A DNA stretch of 34,038 nt from Sulfuricurvum kujiense. GTDB taxonomy: Bacteria; Campylobacterota; Campylobacteria; Campylobacterales; Sulfurimonadaceae. The translations under genes were made by a program, and so were the position numbers. Shown here one piece after another: positions 22,202 to 29,206 of the stretch. Every line of letters starts with the position of its first letter. Within the stretch, counting starts at the first letter, position 1. Location: contig DLUI01000059.1 of the NCBI GenBank assembly GCA_002742695.1, forward strand, positions 8,264-42,301, given 5' to 3'. The notes beneath the pieces are model-generated. The model saw only the letters and a list, made by a program, of their open reading frames with translations, was not told the origin of the DNA and searched no databases.

Positions 22202-22508
22202 CCAAGATATTCTAAAGTTTCTAAGTTCTCTCACTTGGCAAGGATTGGCAGGATTATGGGTTTGGACAGTTACTATAATTGTAGCGACGTACAAGGTCAT
22301 GAAACATATTCAACCGGTGATCCATACAGATAAAGCCGAGTGTGAAATATTTAGAGATTTTTTAAACTCAAAAGGCATGGCTTTATATGACAAACTCCAA
22401 TTAACACGGCACAATAAACAAGCCGTCCATATTAATTGCCCATTATTTCAAGGCAAAGATGGATGCATGAAAATAGATGGTGGGAAATGTAAATATTTTA
22501 CTGCATAG
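22188..22508 (+). CDS. Small membrane-anchored partner of the DUF4145 protein
   Basis: This 106-residue protein has one transmembrane segment near residues 19-38 (GLWVWTVTIIVATYKV) and a soluble C-terminal part with four cysteines (KAECEIF, INCPLF, DGCMKI, GGKCKYF), which could bind a metal. It overlaps the DUF4145 gene, suggesting joint function. No family is recognised. Confidence 0.6.
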   Translation: MDLNSQDILKFLSSLTWQGLAGLWVWTVTIIVATYKVMKHIQPVIHTDKAECEIFRDFLNSKGMALYDKLQLTRHNKQAVHINCPLFQGKDGCMKIDGGKCKYFTA

Positions 22509-22569
22509 ATAACTATAATGTACCTTTATTTTATTGATATTGATAAAAACTCGTAAAATAGGCTATTTT

Positions 22570-22586
22570 AAAATCCTGCTTGAACC
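22570..22586 (+). repeat. Degenerate tRNA-end (att-like) sequence
   Basis: AAAATCCTGCTTGAACC resembles the tRNA 3' end (AAATCCTGCTTGACCC) with a single change, but does not continue into CCACCA. It may be a relic attachment site of an older insertion. A 16-base match can arise by chance, so this stays tentative. Confidence 0.4.
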
Positions 22587-22600
22587 TTTAATAAAAAAGA

Positions 22601-22617
22601 AAAAAGGGACAGGCTAC
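22601..22617 (-). repeat. Right inverted repeat flanking the DUF4145 block
   Basis: AAAAAGGGACAGGCTAC is the inverted partner of 21394-21411. It is followed by TTTTT. Confidence 0.7.
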
Positions 22618-22636
22618 TTTTTCGAAATAATGACCG

Positions 22637-23185
22637 CTAAGTTCGTGACCCACTTTCTCTTAGCATTTCAACAAATTTTTTAAATTTATCTTCCGATTTC
22701 TCTTTTTTTGACCATGTCTCGATATTTTGCATATCAAAAGGGTTCTGCTGAGCTACCCAGAGTGCTTGAAGGAGGCTTTGTTCATCTCTCCAGTGATAAT
22801 AGGCAGCTAATCGATCTTTGATACAGTCAGTAGGGGTTAATAATCGAAGCACTCCGGCTTCGGTATCGATTTCAGCAATATCTGTAACAGGGGCATCACC
22901 GACTCCTAACGGACCGGATGGAAATTCGACAAATAAGTGTGTTTCCTCGTGAACAAAATAGCGATCTTTCTCTTTAAACCCTAGCTCTTCCATCACTTTT
23001 TTAATCTTTTTGAATTGGGTATTGTATTGATTGATGAGGTCTAAATCGTATGAGGTGTATTCACCGCGACTGTAGATTTCGACACATGAACCGCCTGAGA
23101 GGACGACGGGAATATCATTGGATTTTAACGCATCACACAAAAAACCGCCAAGTTCCATCATGCTCATCTCTTTGATCGATTTCAT
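22637..23185 (-). CDS. Nucleotidyltransferase-fold protein (AbiEii/DUF6036-like)
   Basis: The 182-residue product has the minimal nucleotidyltransferase signature: VLSGGSCVEIYS (Gly-Gly-Ser with a following Glu) and YDLDLI (Asp-x-Asp metal site) about 16 residues later. A later LTPTDCIKDRLAAYYHW helix is common to AbiEii-type and DUF6036 proteins. It overlaps the winged-helix gene upstream by 4 bases, so they act as a pair, much like type IV abortive-infection modules in which the transferase is the toxin. That is inference; orphan transferases also exist. It lies outside the mobile element. Confidence 0.75.
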   Translation of the reverse strand: MKSIKEMSMMELGGFLCDALKSNDIPVVLSGGSCVEIYSRGEYTSYDLDLINQYNTQFKKIKKVMEELGFKEKDRYFVHEETHLFVEFPSGPLGVGDAPVTDIAEIDTEAGVLRLLTPTDCIKDRLAAYYHWRDEQSLLQALWVAQQNPFDMQNIETWSKKEKSEDKFKKFVEMLRESGSRT

Positions 23186-23511
23186 AACGGTTTTTCAACT
23201 CTACGAGGGCGTTTGCGCTGTAGGGTCAGCATCTGTTTGGTTTTTGGATCGTAGAACTCTCGTGATTTGTCCAATAAAGCCGTTAGCTCATTTAAAAAAG
23301 CATATCGAGGGTTAAAAAAATAGCGGCGTGTTTTACCCGACATCTTACTGATTAATACTCCACCTTGTTCGAGCTTTTCGAGCTGATTTTGGATAGAGGG
23401 GAGTGTAACGTCAAAAAAACGGGCGATTTCTCTTGCATATCCCTCTTCAAATACAAGGATAAATTGCAAAACAAGCTCACGGTTTTTAGTTCCGAACAGT
23501 GCTTCAAGCAT
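23182..23511 (-). CDS. Winged-helix regulator paired with nucleotidyltransferase
   Basis: The 109-residue winged helix-turn-helix protein reads GYAREIARFFDVTLPSIQNQ (in two parts, helix and recognition helix), followed by LEQGGVLISKMSGKTRRYFF, the wing of ArsR/MarR-like small regulators. The C-terminus is basic. It is the first gene of the pair and is preceded by a perfect 8-bp inverted repeat, so it is probably an autorepressor and possible antitoxin. Confidence 0.75.
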   Translation of the reverse strand: MLEALFGTKNRELVLQFILVFEEGYAREIARFFDVTLPSIQNQLEKLEQGGVLISKMSGKTRRYFFNPRYAFLNELTALLDKSREFYDPKTKQMLTLQRKRPRRVEKPL

Positions 23512-23550
23512 TTATTCTCCTTTTGAAAATATTGATATAGTTTTTATTTC

Positions 23551-23575
23551 ATATGATATAAGTATTGTATCATAT
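23551..23575. promoter_or_regulatory. Inverted-repeat operator of the winged-helix gene
   Basis: ATATGATA and TATCATAT (23551-23558 and 23568-23575) form perfect 8-bp arms around a 9-bp spacer, 40 bases upstream of the minus-strand start at 23511. Autoregulation by the winged-helix protein is the likely use. Confidence 0.6.
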
Positions 23576-23596
23576 AATTTGAAAATAAAATCTGCT

Positions 23597-24097
23597 TCAC
23601 CCATGTTTTTTCGGAAAATCAAACCCTCTTAGTTCCGCCGAATTTTCACCGATACTCTCCCAACTATCATTTTTCAACCGCATCGCCACAACCCCGCAGG
23701 TAGGAATATTGTCGATATTGCCGCCCATGATAAGGTTCGCACATTCGGTAAACTCGGGGTTATGCCCGAACACAAAAAGGGTATCGACACTCACAGGTAC
23801 GTCTCGGATGAGGGTGAGGATGGTTTCGACATCGGAGGCGTAGAGGGCGTGATCGTAGCGGATTGAGTCTGTCGGATAGGATAGGGCTTGGGCGATGGCT
23901 ATCGCGGTGGTTTTGGCGCGTAGAGCAGGGCTGGAGAGGATGAGGTCGGGGTGGATGCCGCTCTTTAAAAGAATCGATCCCATTAACGGAGCGTCATTCA
24001 TCCCCCGTTTGTTTAAGGGGCGATCATAATCGCTCAAGCTAGGGTCGTTCCGGTCTGATTTGGCGTGACGGATGAGGTAGAGTGTTTTCATGTGCAT
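23597..24097 (-). CDS. sixA: SixA-like phosphohistidine phosphatase
   Basis: The 166-residue histidine phosphatase superfamily protein has the catalytic RHAKSD motif near residue 10 and the SDYDRPLNKRGMNDAP box, with later FGHNPEF. The short length and the RHAKS wording fit SixA, a cytoplasmic phosphohistidine phosphatase. A start at ATG 24091 (MKTLYLIRHAK) is more likely than the upstream MHM codon. The substrate in this organism is not known. Confidence 0.85.
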   Translation of the reverse strand: MHMKTLYLIRHAKSDRNDPSLSDYDRPLNKRGMNDAPLMGSILLKSGIHPDLILSSPALRAKTTAIAIAQALSYPTDSIRYDHALYASDVETILTLIRDVPVSVDTLFVFGHNPEFTECANLIMGGNIDNIPTCGVVAMRLKNDSWESIGENSAELRGFDFPKKHG

Positions 24098-24148
24098 AAG
24101 CTCCTAGAGAGAGGTAAAAAACGGTCATTATGTACGTATAATACTCTT

Positions 24149-24412
24149 ATGAATTACCTCATTGCAATACTCATCACTCTTAATCTCCTCTCCTTTGTTA
24201 CATTCGGGATAGATAAATACCTCTCGATTCATAAAAAACGGCGTATCAGCGAAAACAGACTCCTTCTCCTCACGATCCTCGGCGGGAGTGTCGGCTCTTT
24301 GGCAGCTCAGAAACTCTTTAACCATAAAACGCGAAAGTTCAAAGGGGTACTGTGGGTAGCACTCCTAACCCATATACTCATTAGCGGTGCGATAATAGGG
24401 AGCGGTTATTAA
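24149..24412 (+). CDS. DUF1294 small membrane protein
   Basis: The start is placed at ATG 24149, since the upstream extension overlaps the divergent sixA. The 87-residue product has two transmembrane segments and the typical GIDKYLS (Asp-Lys) and TILGGSVGSLAAQKLFNHKT lines of DUF1294 (read as ILGGSVGSL then KLFNHKT, where the conserved His-Lys-Thr is seen). The function of the family is unknown. Confidence 0.8.
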   Translation: MNYLIAILITLNLLSFVTFGIDKYLSIHKKRRISENRLLLLTILGGSVGSLAAQKLFNHKTRKFKGVLWVALLTHILISGAIIGSGY

Positions 24413-24442
24413 AATCGTACAACCTTATGCTAAAATGTTTCA

Positions 24443-25294
24443 ATGATTAAAACGGCTGGGTCTTTAATGTATCGATATCTCTTTCTCTTAACTTTTTGCT
24501 TATTCTCTTCTCTCTACGCCGATATCGATACAGAAGAACTCTCCAAACTCAATGTGGAAGCGCTGGTTGTGAAAGATCTGACAACACGCGAAGTGATCTA
24601 CTCCAAAGAGGCACTAAAGCGAGTCGCACCTGCCAGTCTCACTAAGATTATGACGGTGATGTTAGCGATCGAACAAGGGGGGTTAAATCGTCCCGTACTC
24701 ATCACCTCTGAGATGATTCGAGTCGAGCCTACGGTCGCGGGGTACAAAGAGGGGGAGATTATCCTCCTCGAAGATCTGATAAAAGCGGCGATGATTAAAT
24801 CCGATAACGATGCGGCGATGGCGATTGCGTATGCCGTGGGGGGAAACGTTAAAAATTTTGCATGGATGATGAACGAAAAAGCCAAAAAAATAGGGATGCG
24901 AAATACCCATTTTACCAACCCGTGCGGCTATGATATCGGGAGTCACTACTCTACCCCCAAAGATCTTCTCAAACTTGCGGAGTACGCGATTAAAAATCCT
25001 GTTTTTAACGATATTACGCGGCAAAATCAATTTGTCTATTACGGTCTTAATACGAATCGTAAATATGTTGCTAAAACGCATAACAAACTTTTAAGCCGCT
25101 ATGAATACGCGGTAGGGGTTAAAACGGGGTACACCTCTAAAGCGGGGCCTTGTCTAATTGCCCGTGCGAAAAAAGACGGAAACGATTGTTTGATCGTGAT
25201 GTTGAATTCAAAAGTAAATCGCTGGGTTATTGCCCAACAGATATTTGAGCAGGTTTTTGTCCAACGTTTCAATACGGTGCTAGAAACTTTATAG
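24443..25294 (+). CDS. dacA: D-alanyl-D-alanine carboxypeptidase (low-mass PBP)
   Basis: This 283-residue periplasmic serine peptidase (S11 family) trims pentapeptide side chains. A signal peptide (LFLLTFCLFSSLYA) is followed by SLTK (Ser65, Lys68), SDN (120-122) and KTG (227-229), all intact. NPCGYDIGSHYST (near 159-171) and KTHNKLL are family lines. It lacks the C-terminal PBP5_C domain and amphipathic anchor of E. coli PBP5, which fits the shorter epsilonproteobacterial forms. A second start at ATG 24467 is possible. The symbol is generic. Confidence 0.9.
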   Translation: MIKTAGSLMYRYLFLLTFCLFSSLYADIDTEELSKLNVEALVVKDLTTREVIYSKEALKRVAPASLTKIMTVMLAIEQGGLNRPVLITSEMIRVEPTVAGYKEGEIILLEDLIKAAMIKSDNDAAMAIAYAVGGNVKNFAWMMNEKAKKIGMRNTHFTNPCGYDIGSHYSTPKDLLKLAEYAIKNPVFNDITRQNQFVYYGLNTNRKYVAKTHNKLLSRYEYAVGVKTGYTSKAGPCLIARAKKDGNDCLIVMLNSKVNRWVIAQQIFEQVFVQRFNTVLETL

Positions 25295-25326
25295 GGGAGT
25301 GTGACCCAGCCGCCGAGGGCTGCACG

Positions 25327-25512
25327 TCACGCTTTGATATCGAGATTTTGTCCCAGACCGGTCAGGTCGGCTCCGGAAGCAGTGTTTGATTGTGCGGAAG
25401 CAGGTGATGTACTTTCTAGCACTTTGAGAATCGATTGGCTTTGAACGTCTATCGCTTTTTTCATCGCGTAAAGTTCAGGCCCCATTCCCATATTCGAGTT
25501 GATTGAATCCAT
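25327..25512 (-). CDS. YjfB-like putative motility protein
   Basis: This 61-residue protein has the pattern of the YjfB family: ELYAMKKAIDVQSQSILKVL, Ala/Ser-rich linker, and a short GLGQNLDIKA end, where L-D-I at the C-terminus is conserved. The family is associated with flagellar or motility loci; its mechanism is unknown. It is preceded by AAAAGGAG on the minus strand. The adjacent diguanylate cyclase gene fits a motility context. Confidence 0.75.
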   Translation of the reverse strand: MDSINSNMGMGPELYAMKKAIDVQSQSILKVLESTSPASAQSNTASGADLTGLGQNLDIKA

Positions 25513-25528
25513 CGTTGTGTACTCCTTT

Positions 25529-27217
25529 TTATGAAGTCTTATCTATATCGGCAGATATTGAATCCTCTGAACCGTTAACTATCTCTATTCTATTTCTTCC
25601 GTTTGCTTTTGCACTATAGAGCGCTTGATCGGCACGTTCTATGGCTGTTTTAAACGATTCTCCCTCTAAAAGGAGGGTAGCTCCCAAGCTCGTAGTGATA
25701 GAGGGGAGAGATTCAAAAACTATTTCGCTGACACTGCGGCGGATATGCTCGGCAATCGAGATAAGCTGGCTATTTTTAGCGGTATTGATCAGAATGATAA
25801 ACTCTTCCCCTCCCCATCGGATAAGGGTGTCATCATTACGGATCGAATTTTGGATTGTATCGGCAACCTGTTTGAGAACTTCGTCTCCAATGCCATGCCC
25901 GTAGGTATCGTTGATCTTTTTGAAATAATCCAAATCGACCATGATGATCCCCAACGAGGTGATGTTTTGACGGTTCTCATCGTAATAATCGTAGAAATAT
26001 TGACGGTTGAGTGCGCCGGTGAGCGGATCATGGTAGGCTTTGTTTTTTAGAAAAAGTTCACGTAAAAGAGACTGGCTAATATCGTTTAGGGTGATAATGT
26101 AGCGTTCACTGACAAACTCTTTGACCGAGAGGCTAAAAAATCGTTTCTCATTTGAGGATGATTTCATCGCTACGATCCGTTTGGATTTTTCCAGTTCCAG
26201 TATCTCGTGTATCCATGTTTTTCCCTCGATAGAAGAGGGGGTAAAAGTGAGATCGTTTTGCAAAAAACGGCTGCAAATGCACGATTCGTGTTGTAAAAAA
26301 TCTTCTAGCGAGGCAACGGCAAAAAAATCGAAAAAGGGTTGATTGGCATAGATGATGGAGCTGTTTTCGGTGACGTATACGATATTCTCTTGGGCATCAA
26401 GGATGGATTGAATGTAGAGGGCTTGTTTGGCCAGTTTCTCTTGGTTTTGTTTTTGGTGGCTGATGTCGTGTTGGACCCCGATAAAGTATTTTAGTTTATT
26501 ATTAGTATCAAACATGGGGGTAATGTTGAGAAGATTATGAAAGAGTTTCCCCTCTTTTGTGTAATTTCGAAGTTCGACTTCACATGATTTTGCATTTTGA
26601 AGGGCATCATATACTTTTCCCATAGAGGGCTGTTTTGGTTCCTGATCACGTAAAAAACGGCAGTTGCGTCCTACCGCATCCTCAAAGCTGTACCCTGTCG
26701 TTTCACTAAAAGCGCGGTTGACGTAGATGAGAGGATTATCCGGCAAAGAGGGATCGGTTATCGTAATACCGGTATCGACGACATCGACGAGATGTTTGAA
26801 AAGCGCCGCCTCATCGTAAGCATTTTTTCGATCGGTAACATCACTGAAAAACAGGAGTGCGATCGGATCTTCTCCCTCCTCGGCAATAAAGGAACCGTTT
26901 ATATCGGCCCACTTTAGAGTTCCGTCGCTTAACCTGATACCCACCAGCTGATCAACAAGGCTTTGATGGGAATGAAGAAGTTTTTGGATCGGGTAGTCCT
27001 CAACGCTTAAGGGTTCCAGATTTTCATCGCTAAAGTTCCATACCGGATCGGCTGCATTTTTTCCGATAATTTCATTCAGCGGCACTCCAAGAATATCCGA
27101 TACGGCTTTATTGGCATACAAAATCGTCGTATCACACCGATGGATCATAACCCCCTCATTGAGGCGATCGAGGAGGGACAAAAAGGAAACACCGTAATGA
27201 TCTATAAGTTTTTGCAT
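25529..27217 (-). CDS. PAS-LOV-PAS-GGDEF diguanylate cyclase
   Basis: This 562-residue protein starts with a PAS domain (about 10-130). A second PAS (about 138-253) is LOV-like: GRNCRFLR with the photoactive cysteine at 186, the NPLIYVNRAF strand, HNLLNITPM (FMN pocket), and the FIGVQHDIS glutamine. A third PAS-like stretch runs 262-385. A GGDEF domain (about 395-550) follows, with catalytic GGEEF at 469-473 and the RxxD inhibitory site at 460-463. It has no membrane segment, so it is cytoplasmic. It likely makes c-di-GMP in response to blue light or redox state. One canonical LOV residue is changed: Gln after NCRFL is Arg. Confidence 0.85.
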   Translation of the reverse strand: MQKLIDHYGVSFLSLLDRLNEGVMIHRCDTTILYANKAVSDILGVPLNEIIGKNAADPVWNFSDENLEPLSVEDYPIQKLLHSHQSLVDQLVGIRLSDGTLKWADINGSFIAEEGEDPIALLFFSDVTDRKNAYDEAALFKHLVDVVDTGITITDPSLPDNPLIYVNRAFSETTGYSFEDAVGRNCRFLRDQEPKQPSMGKVYDALQNAKSCEVELRNYTKEGKLFHNLLNITPMFDTNNKLKYFIGVQHDISHQKQNQEKLAKQALYIQSILDAQENIVYVTENSSIIYANQPFFDFFAVASLEDFLQHESCICSRFLQNDLTFTPSSIEGKTWIHEILELEKSKRIVAMKSSSNEKRFFSLSVKEFVSERYIITLNDISQSLLRELFLKNKAYHDPLTGALNRQYFYDYYDENRQNITSLGIIMVDLDYFKKINDTYGHGIGDEVLKQVADTIQNSIRNDDTLIRWGGEEFIILINTAKNSQLISIAEHIRRSVSEIVFESLPSITTSLGATLLLEGESFKTAIERADQALYSAKANGRNRIEIVNGSEDSISADIDKTS

Positions 27218-27320
27218 GTCACCCCTCTTTTAAATATATTATAAACGGTTTTTAATGAAAAAATCCCTAGCAGTTCGGAGTTAATTCAAAAATTAAGGGG
27301 TGATATTCATTATTTAGGCC

Positions 27321-27347
27321 TATAATAGTGCATTACGAGAATAGGAG
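27321..27347 (+). promoter_or_regulatory. Promoter and RBS of phasin-like/UbiB operon
   Basis: TATAAT at 27321-27326 and AGGAG at about 27343-27347 precede ATG 27354. A clear -35 is not seen. Confidence 0.5.
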
Positions 27348-27353
27348 CATGCT

Positions 27354-27608
27354 ATGTTAAAAGAGTTATTGTATACAGGAATGGGTGGAGCATTGTTGCT
27401 CAAAGAGAGAGTTGAAGAGGAGCTTAAAAAGCTTGAAGAGAAAGGAAAATTGAACACTACCGATACCAAAAGTTTTCTTGAGAGTCTTAAAACCAAAGGG
27501 GAAGACGAAGAAAAACGTCTCAAAGAGGAACTCAAATCTGCCATCAAAGAGGTGATTGAAGAACTCGGAATTGCAACGAAAAAGGATATCGAAGCGCTAC
27601 GATCGTGA
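27354..27608 (+). CDS. Phasin-like coiled-coil protein
   Basis: The 84-residue, highly charged protein has a hydrophobic start (LLYTGMGGALLLKERVEEEL) and Lys/Glu-rich helices, with the final KKDIEALRS. This is the pattern of the small phasin-like (PhaF/PhaI-type) proteins often found directly upstream of UbiB-family genes in Campylobacterota and others. It may bind lipid or a membrane surface. It overlaps the UbiB-like gene start by four bases. Confidence 0.7.
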   Translation: MLKELLYTGMGGALLLKERVEEELKKLEEKGKLNTTDTKSFLESLKTKGEDEEKRLKEELKSAIKEVIEELGIATKKDIEALRS

Positions 27609-29137
27609 GTTCATTGTATTCACCGAGACGTCTTTGGAGCGTTTTTCGTCTTTTGCTCTCGTTTTATCTTTTGATAAAAAAGAGGGAGACGTTTTTAGGG
27701 GTTTCCTCGCTCAGCCCCGATAAACTTGCCTCCACTATTACGGAGCTGGGGGCGAGTTTTATCAAATTGGCGCAAGTTTTGGCCACCCGTAACGATTTTT
27801 TCGATGAGTCGTACCTCAATGCCCTCAAAACACTCCATGATGATCTCCCTCCGATGAGCCAAGCCGCGTATGAGCGGGTCATGGCAAAAGCTTTTCCTAC
27901 CGTACCGTTTATCCGTTTTGATTCTGTTCCTATTGCTTCGGCATCGATCGGTCAAGTCCACGCCGCATGGATAGATGAGACGACGAAAGTAGCCGTGAAA
28001 CTGCGACGTGAGGGGATCGAAAAACGGGTTCGTGCCGATATCCGTATCTTGTCACTGTTTAACGGTTTTTTTCGCCCCCTTTTTTCCCATACGACCCGCC
28101 ATTCCATCGAATCGGTTATTGCGGAGTTTTCATCGATGATTGTCCAAGAGTGCAGTCTGCGTCATGAGCGGAGCAATCTGGAGAAGTTTTCGTCACTCTA
28201 CAAAGACTCCGGCATACTTTTCCCTATTGGCTATCCCTCTTTGAGCTGTGATGATGCGCTTGTGATGAGCTTTGAAGAGGGGTGGCGGTTTGATGATCGG
28301 GATGCGATCCTCTCGCACGGACTCGATATAAAACCGCTGATCGACCAGCTGGTACGTTTTTATACCGATCAAATGTTGGTCAAGGGGTTTTTTCACGCCG
28401 ATCCCCATCCGGGAAATCTGCTGGTAAACGGTGCGGGAAAACTCGTATTGCTTGATTTTGGGATGGTGAAACGGGTTCCTAACGATACCCGTATCGCCAT
28501 TATCGAACTGATAAAAGCGGCGAATGAACGGGATTTTGAGAGCTATGTAAGTGCAGCAAAACGTCTGGGGACGGTGGCGTACGATGCCCCCTCCGCTGAG
28601 CTTGCCGAGTTTACGGAGCGGATGTTCGATATTTTCGGTAATGATGCCCTCGATAGCGGCAGTATGCAGAAACTGGCGTTTGAAGTACTGGAACAGACCC
28701 GAAACCTCCCCTTTAAGCTCCCTCAGGAGGCGATTTATATCCTCCGAGTCAGTGCCATCATCGAGGGGTTAGGGACTACCTATATCGAAAATTTTAACGG
28801 GATCAAAGATATCCTCCCGATCCTCCAAAAGAATATCCCCAGAGCGTTAGGGATGAAGGATTCGATCCTTGAAACTGTGATCGATGAGATCAAACGTATC
28901 CCCGGTGATATCAATGCGTTTCGCCATATGATTGAGCGTGCAAGCAAAGGGGAATTGAGTGTAGAACTTTCACCGCTGCAGTATGAGATGATAAAAAAAG
29001 AGTTTCGTGCCGCAACCGCACCTCTCGCTACGGTGCTTATTTTGGCTCTGGGGGCAATGGGATTTTGGATGGCGGGAATCGAGGAGGCCGCTTATGCTTT
29101 TTTAGGGGCGGCGATGATGCGGCTGTGGTATCGATAA
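27605..29137 (+). CDS. ubiB: UbiB/ABC1-family atypical kinase
   Basis: The 510-residue protein starts at GTG 27605. The N-terminal extension has the family KxGQ motif as KLAQVLATR (Gly replaced by Ala), the alanine-rich nucleotide loop SASIGQVHAA, a Lys in VAVKLRR, the catalytic HADPHPGNLL and metal LDFGMVKRV. The C-terminus has two hydrophobic segments (TVLILALGAMGFW) that anchor it to the membrane. UbiB-type ATPases support ubiquinone or menaquinone biosynthesis or lipid transport; Campylobacterota mainly use menaquinone, so the substrate is uncertain and the symbol is by family only. It is coupled to the phasin-like gene. Confidence 0.82.
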   Translation: MSSLYSPRRLWSVFRLLLSFYLLIKKRETFLGVSSLSPDKLASTITELGASFIKLAQVLATRNDFFDESYLNALKTLHDDLPPMSQAAYERVMAKAFPTVPFIRFDSVPIASASIGQVHAAWIDETTKVAVKLRREGIEKRVRADIRILSLFNGFFRPLFSHTTRHSIESVIAEFSSMIVQECSLRHERSNLEKFSSLYKDSGILFPIGYPSLSCDDALVMSFEEGWRFDDRDAILSHGLDIKPLIDQLVRFYTDQMLVKGFFHADPHPGNLLVNGAGKLVLLDFGMVKRVPNDTRIAIIELIKAANERDFESYVSAAKRLGTVAYDAPSAELAEFTERMFDIFGNDALDSGSMQKLAFEVLEQTRNLPFKLPQEAIYILRVSAIIEGLGTTYIENFNGIKDILPILQKNIPRALGMKDSILETVIDEIKRIPGDINAFRHMIERASKGELSVELSPLQYEMIKKEFRAATAPLATVLILALGAMGFWMAGIEEAAYAFLGAAMMRLWYR

Positions 29138-29206
29138 ACGTGGATTTTAATGGGATTACAGTGAGGATAGGGTAGTATTACCTAATCAAATAAAAAGTGC
29201 CTAAGT

